Shown: positions 50,543 to 63,072, counted from the stretch's first letter. The stretch is 64,000 bases of DNA from Lenzites betulinus (GCA_022264855.1 JABYQU010000013.1:62001-126000); one strand, 5' to 3'. Made by a program: numbers and translations. Notes: a model not told the origin generated them from the sequence alone.

Positions 50543-53171
50543 TCGCCTCGCCCCGCCCCGTCTGCACATACTGACACCTCCACGGTCTCACCCGCATCAT
50601 GCATCGCGCCTCGGTTCTTGCACACATCCCCGTCCCGCCCCGCCCCTTCCCGTCCCATCGTGCAACGTTAATCGATCATGCATGCACCCGCGCTCCGGCA
50701 CGCGCTGTAATACCACGTATAATCGATGCGCATGGATTATATACGCTGACATACTGTAATACCCGGACGCCGACACGTACGACACGCCCCGACACGACAT
50801 GACATGATATCCGTATATTATATATGATTATATATCGCCCGCGCGGAATCCGCACCCGTGCGGAGCCGGCTGTCGTTGCCTCAATTCCTCCTGCGCACGC
50901 CGGCGGCACGCGCTGCTTGTTCGGGTTCGATGCTCGCACGTCCGCGCGCCGTGCTAGAAGGCTGCTAGACCAGCGATCGCACCCTCGTTCTCGCACGCGC
51001 ATCCCGGCGTACGCTTTCGATTGGTAAGGGTTGGTAAGTGGCAATCGAACGCGGACGCCCCCGCGAAGGGCGTCACAGAAAGCGGCGACGGAAACGATCA
51101 GAGCGTGTCGCCCGCTCGGTGCTCACCAGGCTTGCAATTGCTGGCCGACGCCGTGGAGCGAGCCCAGATAATAGATATTGCCAAGCCCTGGCGACGCGAC
51201 GCGTGGCACGTGGCCGCAGCCGGACGCCGCATCCAGAATCCCAGCAGTCCCGCCGAATCGACGGCGAACGCGCTGCACGCGGCGCGGCTTCTTCTGAGCT
51301 CTCGCCTCTCCCCAAGGTTCTGGTTCTGCGCTTCGCCTTCCAAGCCTGGGCGGGCACGAGGTGCGGGGGGGCCGCACCGTCCGCGCATCCCCGCGCGCAC
51401 GTACGATCGTCTGTGCGAGCTGGGAGATGTCGATGCCCGCCGACAGAGTCGAGCTACGGGGTGCGCAGAGCTCGGGAGGCCGAGGGTGATATGATAGACG
51501 CGGGGGACGCCGCGGCGCAGGTCCGGGGCTAACCGCGTTTGGGGCGCGTCGAGCTTCGCGCTTCGCGGATTGGGCGCAAACCTTCCCGAGCCCCGGGCCG
51601 CGCCTGCCTCAGCCTTCACGCGCACGCGCGATCGCAATCTCGGTGCGCCTCCCCCGCGCCCGCGTGCTCTCGCCGCGCGTGGCTGCCCGTGGGCGCCGCC
51701 GTCGACGTCCAACGTCCAGTGGCACGCTCGAGCAGCTCGGAATCCTAGAATCCCGTCCGTTGCGAGCCGCGACCGCCACCGCCGACGTCGCGGCGCACGT
51801 CCAGCGGCGCCCATCGGTGGACGACATCATGGGGCCACCCTCGTCGCCATGGGGCGGGCGAGAACCCTGCGTGGACGGCTGCGGCGTTGAAGGTGTGCTG
51901 CGAGGATGCTGGGAACCTGCGAAGGCGGCCACGCGCGGGCCCGGTTCCATTGCGGCGGCGCGCTGCCATTAATGTGCGCTGCGCACGTTCGGGCTCCAGA
52001 AGCGCGACACGCGTTGGTCGCCCGGGAACGAGCATCAGCGAGGGTGTGTCCTCGCTTGAGATGGAATTCCAGTTATTGCCTTGATCCAGGCGGGTTGCGG
52101 GGAGGATGTCGTCGCGCACCGTTGCGTCATGGGCGTGCGCCGGGACGTCGACGTCGACAGTCGCCATTAGCCACAAGCAACCATCGTCAATGCAATCTGC
52201 CCACTTCGGCGCACGGCCCGACGCGCGGCGGCGAGATAGACTTTGCAGAAATCGAACAACGCGCAAGGTTGCTCCTTTGTCAGCTTGCTCCCCCGGGCCC
52301 GACAGATGACAACAGAGATGGCCACCGCGCACGATCAGGATGGAGACCACTGTGGGTGCGCGTCCGGCGGAAGAGTATAGGCTTGCCACTGACGTATGTC
52401 GCGCGCCGTGCCTATTGTTGCACTGATGGTCCGGTTTTCCGCCGCGTTTGCACAGATGAGGCTGCCTGCGAGTACCTGGGGAAGTGGGGAGACCTCAGTT
52501 CCGGACGAGCGTGGCGGATGACCAGCTACCACGTTGGGGACGGGAAAACCTCTGCCTGTGCGCCTCGCAAAACGGTATTAGTTCGCCGCTGTTTCTTGTT
52601 CTCTGCGTCCGCCGGGTTGGTGCGTACGACGATGTCCGATGGCCATCGGAGGATTCGTCACCAACAGCTGTACATGCATGCGGAGAAATGGTGCTTATCA
52701 AAAAGTAATGTTTGCACCCACACGATCGCCCACGAGGGCGCTGGGATATACGTTCGTATTATGTCCGCACGAGGCTTGGCGTGAACTTTGAGTATATATC
52801 GATCCCCGCACCGCGAATTCGGCAAGTCGTACGTTGGATATTGGATATGTTGTACAGCCAGTGGTGGTTGTGTTCCAAGTCAAGCAGGCTGCGTCGCTCC
52901 TCCGGCAACTTAAAATTCTCCCAGAAGCCGTTCGACTTACCGCAAACGGCCCGGTGTGATCATCACCCTGATACAGAGGTCTCCGGCGCTCCTCGTGTAC
53001 TTACGGTACTTACACCTGTTAAGTCACTTACCGCACATATGCGCATGCCGCCACGCAGACGAACTCCCAGTACCAAGTACTGCCAATGGCTAAACTCTCA
53101 ATCGATGTCTCACTTAGGCTTCGCGGGAACAATGCCGAACAACACGTTGCGTCTCTGCTGATCTCGCAATT

Positions 53172-53514
53172 GTGAGCAAAAGGCGTGCGTTGGATCCACA
53201 ATCTCAGGCCGCTTCCCACATCGATCAACATGCTTATGTTCGCCATGTGGAGGGGTCTCTGGAGTTCAGATCCCTTGATTTCCCTCACACGATGCAGGGT
53301 AAGTATGTTCGCGCTGCCTCCCCGAGCCACGCGGAATGCTCATAACTTGTTTTGATCTCGTCTACCATGATCCAGCGTGCAGGTCCATCCTCGCTCTACA
53401 GAGTCGTTGTGTGATGCGATTGAAAGCCTTTCGGCCGCCGGAGTTCGTCATCTGTGTGCCGGCGGAAAAGCCAAGCCGGCGGATGTACTGATATCTGTAA
53501 TCTGCGACACATAA
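53172..53514 (+). CDS. Possible exon pair of an unknown gene, partial
   Basis: An open frame (53172-53298) containing WIHNLRPLPTSINMLMFAMW ends at a strong donor, GGTAAGTATG. An 84-nt intron ending GCGTGCAG joins in phase to 53383-53514. That exon encodes 43 residues starting VHPRSTESLCDAIESLSAAG and ends at TAA. Just upstream the same frame has a TGA. This is either a fragment of a decayed gene or a chance pairing; no start codon is assigned and no function is suggested. Confidence 0.18.
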
Positions 53515-55907
53515 GGATTGTCACAAGAACTCCGAGTCCCCGACCCTGCAAAAAGGCCGGAGAAGAACTTGACTTGACTGCCTTTTCTTGAGTCGAAATC
53601 TATCTTTTAGCGATAAATATCCTAGCGACACGCGGCCGAATGTGCGAACTCCCCGCCTATGTCTGTGTCGGATTCCGGTGTGTCCAGTCTAGTGGTCATA
53701 CATATACTTACACAGCAACACTTTACTCGGTACGTAAGAAACCACGATGCGCGTCATGGGATGATTCACGGCATCGGCCAAGCATCAGCTCACATCAACT
53801 CGCCAGGCCTCCTCCACGCGCTCGCAACTTCCGCAGGCGCTGTCGGCTCAGTAGGCAACTTATCCCAGTGGATGTGGATATACAGAAAACGTCGACTGCA
53901 GCGAACCCGCTGACCCCTTCGGGACTTATCCAAACACGCGTTCCCCGCCCTTACGGCACCGCGGCTCCGAAAGTACAAGGCCATCGGGAGGCCGTGGCCA
54001 GACGGCGAAGAGGGACGTTAAGTTCCGCTTCCTTTCTTCTCGCGTCGGTGCTACTCCGCTCCTCGTGGGTTATGTGTTCACCATCGACGCATGGCGAAAC
54101 CTTAGCGGCACCTGTATGTGCTTCTTTCGGCGCGCTGGGGCGTTATCGGCCTCTCCGGATTGAGTTTGTCGGAAAAAGACATACCGTCCGCACGCACCAG
54201 AAAAAATAGCCAGTGTGCGGGCGCGTATGTCGAGACAAGTCGGTGAGAAATGTTATGTTGCGAGGATATGTTCTAAAAGAGACTTATCATATGTTCACAG
54301 CTAAGAGGGTATGAAGTCCCACACTCCAACTTCTTGTACGCGCCATACAGTATTCCGTATACACGAAGGCAAAATCGCAACCCCGCTCAACCTCAGGCTA
54401 TACGCCGACTATTCTAGATGTGATACACCCCCAACAAACACGCCCTGTAACCAGGAGATCCGAACAGTCATATCAACGCCCATGGCTGAACGATGATCAC
54501 CCATGTCAATACTTGTCATTGTCAATCCAGGAAAGGCGAGCGCTCATGTTTGTATCAGACCGCAGGCGACAAAGCGAGCAATCCGCTAACCCTCCCCCGG
54601 TGCGCACAGATAGACGGATTCCGTCATATTACTGAACCCTCGCCTCGTCGCGGAAACCCGCCGCGCGTTCGGGGCACCGGTGAGACCCTGTGGCGCGCCC
54701 CCCGGACGCCTTCCTCGCACAAGCGTCGACATTCTGGGCATGCCCCGCCCTTCCCGAAGCAGGGGTGCTCGGGGAGAATACCGCGGCCGGACCGCGCGAG
54801 CAGCTCCTCGCCCTGCCGGCGGCCAGACGAGGGGCTCGCGCGGCACGCTCCCACGTTCTCGAGGGAGCTCGCAAAATTTCGCGCCCCTCGCGGGTACTAC
54901 GCGGGAGCCTTCTCACCGAAGGGGTGCGTGTTCCGTAAAGGAAGGGAAGGCTCCCGTGCACGCGGCAGCCGCCCTTCTCCCCGGCACACACCACTTATCC
55001 CTGCTGAATGTTATTTTATCGACCTGCCATCGTACTTATAGGGATGATGAGCGCAGTCTTCGGCGGGGCCTGGACGCGACGCGGAAAGTGAGTGTTGTAC
55101 ATATGCCACTGTCAGCGATGCGCAGATGCTGATTCGAGCGACAATCAGCGCCGCACCCTAACGGCGACGGTGTAAGCTCAAGGCTTGGCGTTTCCGCAGA
55201 CTATATGCACGTCTCTGCCGCACGGCCCAGACGCGCCAGAGTGGGACACGTCCATCCGCATCCCCGCCCAGGGCGCGCCTCCGACATGCGCGCGAGAGCC
55301 TCGGGGCAAGAACCACCGCGCACAGGCCCCCAACTTTGCGAAGCGATTGACATACCTGGCCGCCCTGGGGTTCGCAGCCCGCGCCCGGGGTGTGCACGGT
55401 CGTCTGGACCGGACGCCAATTCAGCGGGGGCGCGACCCATGACACAGACGGGCGCGGAATCCGCTCGCGCGTTTCTGGTGAGAACGCACGGCTGCTTCAT
55501 ACGGTGCGCGTTGTCCACTGGTTCGTGGCGGCGTGTGTCATGGTGCGCTGCTCTTCCCAAACGCGGCTCAAGGGCAGCCCAAAGTCTGTTTCTTCCATGT
55601 GATAATCATATTCGAGACTCGGACCGCAGCTGCAGGTTCACGGCAGGCTGCTTACGGGGAGCGGACATCTGTGACGAACGCGAGGATACACAAGACTACG
55701 GAGTACGTAGCTCCCGCATTGACTCCGCTGCGGCATGGCGGAGCATGAATTGGTACTACACAGGGAACGCCAACCCTGCATGTTATAGTTCAACCGTCGG
55801 GGCGCCGTGTCGAATTCGCTTAGCATTACAGCAGAGGTTAGTGCGAGAGACGTGGGATAAAGCGGGGGGGAGCACCCCATGGAGGGGATACAATGATTTC
55901 CGTTCAT

Positions 55908-57627
55908 CTACAATGGGGCGGGGAGCATCCTCTCTATTTCGTCCTCGGACTCATCGTCGCTGTCAGGGCTTCGTGCACCGTCCTCGCGGGTCAATGCCTC
56001 CAGCCCTTCGAGGTCCCAGCCGATGGCGCTCTTCCTCATTCGAAGTCCTTTTACGGTTTCAGCCAATTTTGCCAAGTTGTCATCACTACACACAAAATTA
56101 ACGATCCGCCATATTTTCATCAGGTAAGGAGTACACATACCTAGCGTAGGCGAGTGTCCACACGCAGAAGTCGTCCACCCAAATTTTGCTATAAACATAG
56201 TAAACGTCATGATGGTCGAGAATGTCCTTCATTTCCAGGAGACACCGGGTGACCGTGCGTTTGCCGCGTGCGAGCAAGGCAGCGACATCGGCACGGCAGG
56301 CTTCTGCGAGAGCGAACGACCGGTACAGGGGAAATGCCAGAGACCGGCGGTAGGACGCTGTGAACGTCTCCGCCAGCTCGGCCTCCGTGAATGCGGAGCG
56401 TTCTGGGGGGCGAGACTGCCCGTATGGCGGCGGATCGAGCGCAGAGAACGCGGGCGTGAGAGAGGCGAGGGTCCATGCGCTTTCCGGCGTCGGGTCATGC
56501 TGGGTGGTGCGCGCCTCGTATGCGTACGCGAATAGCAGCGTGAGTAAGGTGAGGTGGAGGTCGTGCGTCTGTTCCGCGGTGGGCAGGTCTGGACGGGTGT
56601 CGGGGGACAGAAATCAGAGAAGCGATCGGAGGAATGATGTCCGTGACCACGCACACTCCTTTCGGGGAAGGCGGAGCATGACAAGGTTTTCCTGCTCGGT
56701 GTATTGGATGTCCTCGGAGCTTGTAGTGTGTGGGTTCCGCCAGGCGAGGAGCTCTTGGATGTATTCATCATCCGCGAAGTCAGCCCTGAGGTCGGCGTCA
56801 GCAAGGTGAGGTATTTCCGGTGGAACGACCGGAGAGCTTACATGTAGTGGTCTTCGTCCCATTTTTCCTCCTCGTGGCTTATTCGCCGTTGGCGGCGCTC
56901 TTGCGGTGAGCACGTCTCCACATCGGACCCCAGCTCGTTCACTTCGTTCTCGGTATGCTCCACATGTCTGAAGTAGCCCGAGTGCGTATCCAAAAATCCG
57001 TATCGGCGCTCTACTGTGGTTTGTAGCGGCGGCAATGGCTCCGGAATTGTCTGGGGCAATTGCCAATCGTTTTCAGCCGCTGGAAGACGTAATGCGTCAG
57101 TTGAAAGCAGTTTTAACATTGGTGGCGGCGGGGGACAAACCCTCAAGGATCTCTTGACGCTCAAGACTGAGGCCCTGCGCCCGTGCTGCCAGCTCCTCAT
57201 CCACATCGTCCACGGCTGCGTCCTGGGAGTCTACGACTTCTATCACAGGCTGCGCCGGAACTGCTTGCGATGGCCGTGGAGCAAGGAGCTTAGCAAGAAG
57301 GTCGAGGTCCTTAAACTCTTGGCCGGGGACTTCTTTGGTCAACGTGACTGTCAGATATCCGGTGCTCGGGTCATAGACCGCAGAAGAGGCGTCATCTTCG
57401 GTGAGTGCATGTGAGAAGTTGAGGCGCAGAAAGTACGGGTTGATGTGGACGCTGAGGAGCGTCTCGTCGACATTGATCTCGACGTCAGACGCCTACTTCC
57501 GGAGCGCACTTCTTCAGCACATCGATGACAAGACAATGCGTATGGCACTTACTCGCACAGACGGACAGTATACGGAGACGATGACTGACTTTTCTGTTTG
57601 CGAACAGGAAAAGCGAGGAGTGATCAT
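55908..57627 (-). CDS. SHQ1: H/ACA ribonucleoprotein assembly chaperone SHQ1
   Basis: Holds dyskerin/Cbf5 before its assembly into H/ACA snoRNPs and telomerase RNP. The start MITPRFSCSQTEKSVIVSVY and the following strand around NVDETLLSVHINPYFLRLNF form the N-terminal CS-like domain. It closes with DPSTGYLTVTLTKEVPGQEF. An acidic linker leads to ERRYGFLDTHSGYFRHVEHT and FADDEYIQELLAWRNP. The Shq1-specific helical domain follows, with LTLLTLLFAYAYEARTTQHD, PAFSALDPPPYGQSRPPERS and ASYRRSLAFPLYRSFALAEA. The end has IGWDLEGLEALTREDG and an acidic tail. Length is about 480 residues. It shares a 327-bp divergent promoter with TRP2. Confidence 0.92.
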
Positions 57628-57954
57628 GGCGGTTCGAGGATGCGGATGTTGGTGACGGGCGCTCCGTCTCGGAATGGATGACAGCCCTCCGAGATCACCG
57701 ATTTCGCAAAACGTACGAGCGTCCCTGCACGCAGCGCTGCAAGTGACCTTCCCGTTGTCCCGAGATGGTTCAGGGACTGCTAGAATGTCTTTCAAATGTC
57801 GGAAGTGAGATAGGCAGAGAGTCAGATCATCGTACGAAGTGACTCAGAAGTCAGCGCGGCTTTTCCCCGGCCTTTACTGAGGCCGTTTATGATAAAGCGG
57901 TCCTCTTGCCACATTGCCCGACACCACCAGCTTGCGCCCAACCTCTCTTGAGTT
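57628..57954. promoter_or_regulatory. Divergent promoter region, SHQ1 and TRP2
   Basis: 327 bases between two divergent starts. No clear TATA box. The motif TGACTCAGA at 57840 contains TGACTC, which matches the yeast Gcn4-type amino-acid-control site. It lies 115 bp upstream of TRP2. Confidence 0.4.
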
Positions 57955-59760
57955 ATGTCTTTGGATACTCAGGTCACCCAACACTTGTTTGTGCTGCTAC
58001 GTGGTTGATTCTGACGGTGTGATTGAAAGTACAGGCTCTTCCGGCGTTTCCTCCACTCGCTACAGTCGAGCAGATCATACTCAAGGAGAAGCAAGGGAAC
58101 TGTGTCCCAGTGTATGTGGAACTACCTGGAGACCTCATTACACCATGTGTCGCATACCTTCGGATAGCGAAGGACTCCAAGTACAGCTTCCTGCTTGAGT
58201 CAGTGGTAGCAGGAGAGAACTTGGCACGGTATAGCTTCATCGGCGCAGGTGCGTCTCCTCAAGTTCTACCTGTTCTCGTCAGTCCTAACCCACGGGATAT
58301 GTAGACCCATTCAAGATCATCCGAGTAGGACCAAATGAGGAGGTCACTGGCGACCCTTTGCTGGCCCTGCAGAAGGAGCTAGGAATGTACAAGTACGTGA
58401 AGCTGCCGGACGTGCCCACATTCACCGGCGGTGCGATCGGATACGTGGGGTACGATGCCATACAACACTTCGAACCCAAGACGGCGCGACCGCTGGAGGA
58501 TCCTCTACGCATTCCAGAAGCTATCTTCATGCTCGTCGACACTCTCCTCATCTACGACCATCTATACCAGAGCGTCAAGGTCGTCTCGCACGTCTTCTGC
58601 CCAGGGGATGCCGGTCAGGTCAACCTCTCATTCATCTACCAAACGGCGGTATCGAAGGCGCGGAGGCTAGCGAAGCTTGTGATGAGCAACATTACCCCGG
58701 AGGTATACCAGCAACCGATCGTAATGGGAAATGAGGCCGTCTCGAACGTCGGGAAGGAGGGCTACGAGGGCTTCGTGACGAAGCTCAAGGAACATATCGT
58801 CGCGGGAGATATTATCCAAGCCGTCCCCTCGCAGCGTCTCTCACGACCTACCAATCTGCACCCTTTCAATGCGTATCGACACTTGCGGCGCATCAACCCT
58901 AGCCCGTACATGTTCTATCTGGACTGCGGTCATCTACAGATCGTTGGTGCAAGTCCAGAGACGCTTTGTAAGGTCGAGAAGAACAAAGTATATAACCATG
59001 CCATAGCGGGCACCATACGGAGAGGACAAACCATCGAAGGTTCGTGCGTCAGTTATGGCATACTTGCGGTACATTAAATGGCTCTTCTCAGAGGACGAGA
59101 AGCTGGGCGCTGAATTGCTCGCGTCGGAGAAGGACAGAGCCGAGCATATTATGTTGGTGGACCTTGCGCGGAACGACGTTAACCGAGTCGCGAAGCCAGA
59201 AACTGTTCACGTTGACCACCTTCTACGACTGGAGAAGTTCAGTCACGTCATTCACCTAACGTCCCAAGTTTCGGGGATGCTCCGGGAAGGGAAGACAAGG
59301 TATGGGTCCTTCATCTCTGTATATATACTCTAACTTACATTTCTATGCAGATTTGATGCGTTCAGATCTATCTTCCCTGCGGGTACCGTCTCGGGGGCCC
59401 CGAAGATCAAGGCGATCGAGCTCGTCTATGGGCTTGAGAAGCAGCGTCGCGGGATCTATGCCGGCGCCGTCGGCCGTTTCGACTTTGCGGACGACGAGAT
59501 GGACACCTGCATTGCTATCCGAACCATCACATTCAAGGACGGCATTGCATACCTACAGGCGGGCGGCGGCATTGTCTTTGACAGTGTAGAAGAGGACGAG
59601 TACGTGGAGACTCTCAACAAGCTGAAGGGCAATATGCGTGCTCTCGAAGCAGCCGAAAGTGAGTTTAACCTCCAATTGCGTAAACCCTTACCAGAGACTG
59701 ACAAGTTGAGTAGAGTACTGGTATGATATTCAGAACGCCAAAGTAACACCGGCGCCATGA
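57955..59760 (+). CDS. TRP2: Anthranilate synthase component I
   Basis: Converts chorismate to anthranilate with ammonia supplied by the glutaminase partner; first step of tryptophan synthesis. Exon 1 is just MSLDTQ. After the intron come [14 protein letters not shown] and [20 protein letters not shown]. The block [20 protein letters not shown] carries the LLES motif linked to tryptophan feedback inhibition. The chorismate-binding core has [88 protein letters not shown] and [18 protein letters not shown]. The stop follows APKVTP-like residues (NAKVTPAP). No fused glutaminase domain. About 515 residues. Its stop is only 35 bp from that of the convergent MRP4. Confidence 0.96.
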
Positions 59761-59795
59761 GGATGGATTAAACGACATAATGTAGTGGTAGTGAT

Positions 59796-60760
59796 CTATG
59801 AAGTGTGATGCTCCCTGTATCGTGACTTCCTGCTCGCCATGAGTGCAGCTTTTGCTTGTTCCTCCTGATATATCGCAACGCCCTCGCGCCCCGCCACGCT
59901 CAGCAACCCGGCGATGAGTTCCGCTGTCCGAGTGCTCTCGTCATTTGCGGGAATGGGGTACATAACAATCCGGGGGTCGACGTTCGAGTCAACGACGCCA
60001 ATCGTCGGGACGTGCTCCAGTGCGCATTCTCGGATGGCGTGTATGTTGGGGATGGGGTTCAGGAAGACGACGAGGTCCGGGACGACCTGCTCGTCGCGGG
60101 CGACTTCAGGCCCAAACATGTGGACCTTGTTGGTAAGGGTACCCGGAAGCCATCGTTCGCCGACATGGTAGCCCTGCTTGCCCATCCGCTCCGCTGCAAG
60201 GCGTACAGCTGGACGTAGGTCGGCCCGCGTCCCGACAAAGACGACAGATCCACCGCGAGCGGCGACACCTCGCACGACCTGCGCTGCTCGGCGAAGGAGC
60301 GGGAGGGTGTGGTCGAGGTCGATGATGGTGATGTTGGCACGCGTGCCGTACGCGAAGGGCACAAAGTTCGGGTTCATCCGCTTCTGAGAGTGGCCAAAGT
60401 GTGCGCCAGAGGCGAGGAGGGCGGAGAGAGTGATGTTGGAGGGAGCTACGGGTCGGTGGAGGGAGTGGTGGGGCTGGAACGTGTTTTCCCGTGTCTGCGT
60501 CGAGCCATATTCGCCGAGATTTTCGACTGTAGCATGCGTGAGCCCGTGTATACACAACGCGTCCCTGGGAAGTACGCACGTAGAGACTTGTACTCTGCCC
60601 GCTGTAACTGAAAGTCTGTCCAGTCGTCGGGCGTCTCAAGCGGGGCCTCTTCGACCTTTGCATACGAGGAGGTATGCCTCGCACAGGACGCCTGCACGGC
60701 CGATCTACGGGAACACCTGGCAGCGGAGGCGGCGCCGTGTCGGAGGAGGGAGAGGGCCAT
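59796..60760 (-). CDS. MRP4: Mitochondrial small ribosomal subunit protein uS2m
   Basis: The mitochondrial counterpart of bacterial ribosomal protein S2. The N-terminus (MALSLLRHGAASAARCSRRS) is a basic, Arg-rich mitochondrial presequence. One intron near 60485-60560 separates it from the S2 domain. This includes NITLSALLASGAHFGHSQKR, then MNPNFVPFAYGTRANITIID, GSVVFVGTRADLRPAVRLAA, ERWLPGTLTN, PDLVVFLNPIPN and VPTIGVVDSNVDPRIVMYPI. The C-terminus is basic and ends YREHHTS. It lies head to head with the Ssb-type Hsp70 gene, with 194 bp between starts, and tail to tail with TRP2. Confidence 0.93.
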
Positions 60761-60954
60761 GGGTGAACGCGGTGGCGGCAGATGGCAGCAGCAATGAGCG
60801 TCGCGCGTCTGGCGCGCGTGGCCGTCGCTTACGTCAGCCGAGGCCAGCCAAATTTTTTACCTCTTCATCTTGCCAGGCCTCCTCGCTTCGGCTTCACCCT
60901 CCTCCACTCCCTCTCTCTCCAGCCTCCTTCGCTCTTTTCCTTATCTCACCAAAA
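60761..60954. promoter_or_regulatory. Compact divergent promoter, MRP4 and SSB1
   Basis: Only 194 bases separate the two starts. The SSB1 side is a long pyrimidine-rich tract ending CACCAAAA before the ATG, as in highly expressed fungal genes. No TATA box was seen. Confidence 0.45.
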
Positions 60955-61864
60955 ATGGAGGACATCTTCGACGGCGCCATTGGCATTGATCTCGGCACCA
61001 CCTACTCGTACGTTCATCTCTCGATTTTGGCTGATCGGCCTGAAGCTCAAGTCCTCGCGCAGTTGCGTCGGTGTCTGGCAAAACGACCGTGTCGAGATCA
61101 TCGCCAATGACCGTAAGTCATTATCTACTTGAATGGCGCGCTTGCTGACACTTTTTCGTGCAGAGGGCAACCGTACCACTCCCTCCTACGTCGCTTTCTC
61201 CGCCGAGGAGCGTCTGATCGGCGATGCTGCGAAGAATCAGGCCGCGATGAACCCCAAGAACACCGTCTTCGATGCAAAGCGTCTTATTGGCCGGAGATTT
61301 GAGTATGTGAACTGATTTCATGTGATGGATCTATGTTGCTCATTTTTTGTGCGTAATAGCGATCCCGACGTTAAGAAGGATGCTCAGCACTGGCCCTTCG
61401 AGGTCATCGACAACAACGGTTCGCCTTTCATCAAGGTCAACTACCTCGGCGAGGAGAAGACCTTCAGCCCCCAGGAGATCTCTTCGATGGTTCTTACCAA
61501 GATGAAGGAGATCTCTGAGGCGAAGCTCGGCAAGACGGTCAAGAAGGCTGTTGTCACGTCAGTCACTTACAAGTAGTCCTGTTTTGCGGCGTCAAATGCT
61601 AACGAGGCACACAGGGTGCCCGCATACTTCAACGACTCTCAACGTCTTGCGACGAAGGATGCTGGAGCCATCGCTGGCCTCGAGGTCCTCCGTATCATCA
61701 ACGAGCCCACTGCCGCTGCCATCGCTTACGGTCTTGACCGCCAGTCAAGTACCGAGAAGAACGTTCTCATCTTCGATCTCGGTGGAGGAACTTTCGATGT
61801 CTCTCTCCTCAACATCACCGGTGGTGTGTTTGCCGTCAAGGCGACCGCTGGTGACACTCACTTG

Positions 61865-61906
<42 letters not shown>

Positions 61907-62358
61907 AAGGAGTTCCAGAAGAAGACCGGCCTCGACATCTCCGACGATGCCCGTGCCCTTCGCCGCCTGCGTTCAGCTTGCGAGCGTGCTAAGCGCACAC
62001 TTTCCAGCGTTGCGCAGACCACCGTTGAGGTCGACTCGCTCTACCAGGTTCGTTGTGCCAACATATAGCGCTCATTTGACGTAGTATGTTGACAAGCACT
62101 TTACAGAGTGAGGACTTCTCGGCGAACATCACCCGTGCTCGTTTCGAGGAGATCAACGCTTCCCTCTTCAAGTCCACTATCGACCCCGTTGAGCGTGTGC
62201 TGAAGGACGCGAAGATGCCTCGCGAGAAGGTTGACGACATTGTCCTTGTCGGCGGTTCGACTCGTATCCCCAAGGTTCAGTCCCTGGTCTCCGAGTTCTT
62301 CGGCGGGCGCCAGCTGAACAAGTCCATCAACCCTGATGAGGCCGTTGCGTACGGTGCT

Positions 62359-62390
<32 letters not shown>

Positions 62391-63072
62391 TTCGGAAAAG
62401 ACCCAGGACCTCCTCCTCCTCGATGTTGCCCCCCTCTCCCTCGGTGTCGCGATGCAGGGCGACATCTTCGGTGTTGTCGTCCCCCGCAACACCCCCATCC
62501 CTACGAACAAGTCCCGTGTCTTCACCACCGTTGAGGACAACCAGACGACTGTCACTTTCCCCGTGTACGAGGGCGAGCGCACCCAGTGCCGCGACAACCG
62601 TCTGCTCGGCGAGTTCGAGCTCAACGGCATTCCCCCCATGCCCCGCGGACAGGCAGAGCTTGTCACCACCTTCGAGGTCGACGCGAACGGTCTCCTTAAG
62701 GTCACCGCGCAGGATCGTGCATCTGGCCGCAAGGCTCAGATTTCGATCACCAACTCCGTCGGCCGTCTCTCGTCGGTTGAGATCGACCAGATGATCAAGG
62801 ACGCCGAGCAGTACAAGCAGGCGGACAAGGACTTCAGCGCACGGCACGAGGCGAAGGCGGACCTCGAGTCGTACATCCACCAGGTCGAGAGCACGATCAC
62901 GAGCCCCGAGATCGGCATGAAGATCAAGCGTCATGCTAAGTCGCAGGTCGAGTCCGAGCTCGCGCGCGCACTCGAGAAGCTCGAGATCGAGGACTCGACG
63001 GCGGAGGAGCTCCGCAAGGCGCAGCTCGGCATCAAGCGCGCCCTCCAAAAGGCAACCGCTGGCATGCGGTGA
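60955..63072 (+). CDS. SSB1: Ribosome-associated Hsp70 of the Ssb type
   Basis: Binds nascent chains at the ribosome in fungi. The start [18 protein letters not shown], then [16 protein letters not shown], gives the ATPase phosphate-1 loop. Other landmarks are [45 protein letters not shown] and [20 protein letters not shown]. The substrate domain has [20 protein letters not shown] and [20 protein letters not shown]. The C-terminus is LQKATAGMR and lacks the EEVD tail of cytosolic Ssa proteins, which together with the resemblance to Ssb sequences supports this class. About 615 residues with five introns. Codon use is strongly C-ending, as expected of an abundant protein. Confidence 0.95.

Larger units (their letters stand above)
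50068..55907. other. Gene-poor block of 5.8 kb
   Basis: No recognisable gene. The left part is pyrimidine-rich and includes a TCGTC microsatellite. Long frames at 51098-51814 (minus) and 51906-52784 (plus) are GC-driven and look like no family. A possible exon pair lies at 53172-53514. I saw no transposase, reverse transcriptase or terminal repeats. The block is the largest gap in the window and could hold a long noncoding RNA or a decayed gene. Confidence 0.45.

Noticed and set aside
51098..52784. Frames of 238 (minus) and 292 (plus) codons
   Set aside because: Arg, Ala, Pro and Gly-rich composition typical of GC-rich noncoding DNA; frames on both strands are open at once and nothing is recognisable.
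50100..55900. Transposable element insertion
   Set aside because: I found no terminal repeats, target-site duplication, or transposase, integrase or reverse transcriptase motifs.
62101..63048. A 315-codon open frame on the minus strand
   Set aside because: Antisense shadow of the Ssb-type Hsp70 last exon, which has strong C-ending codon bias.
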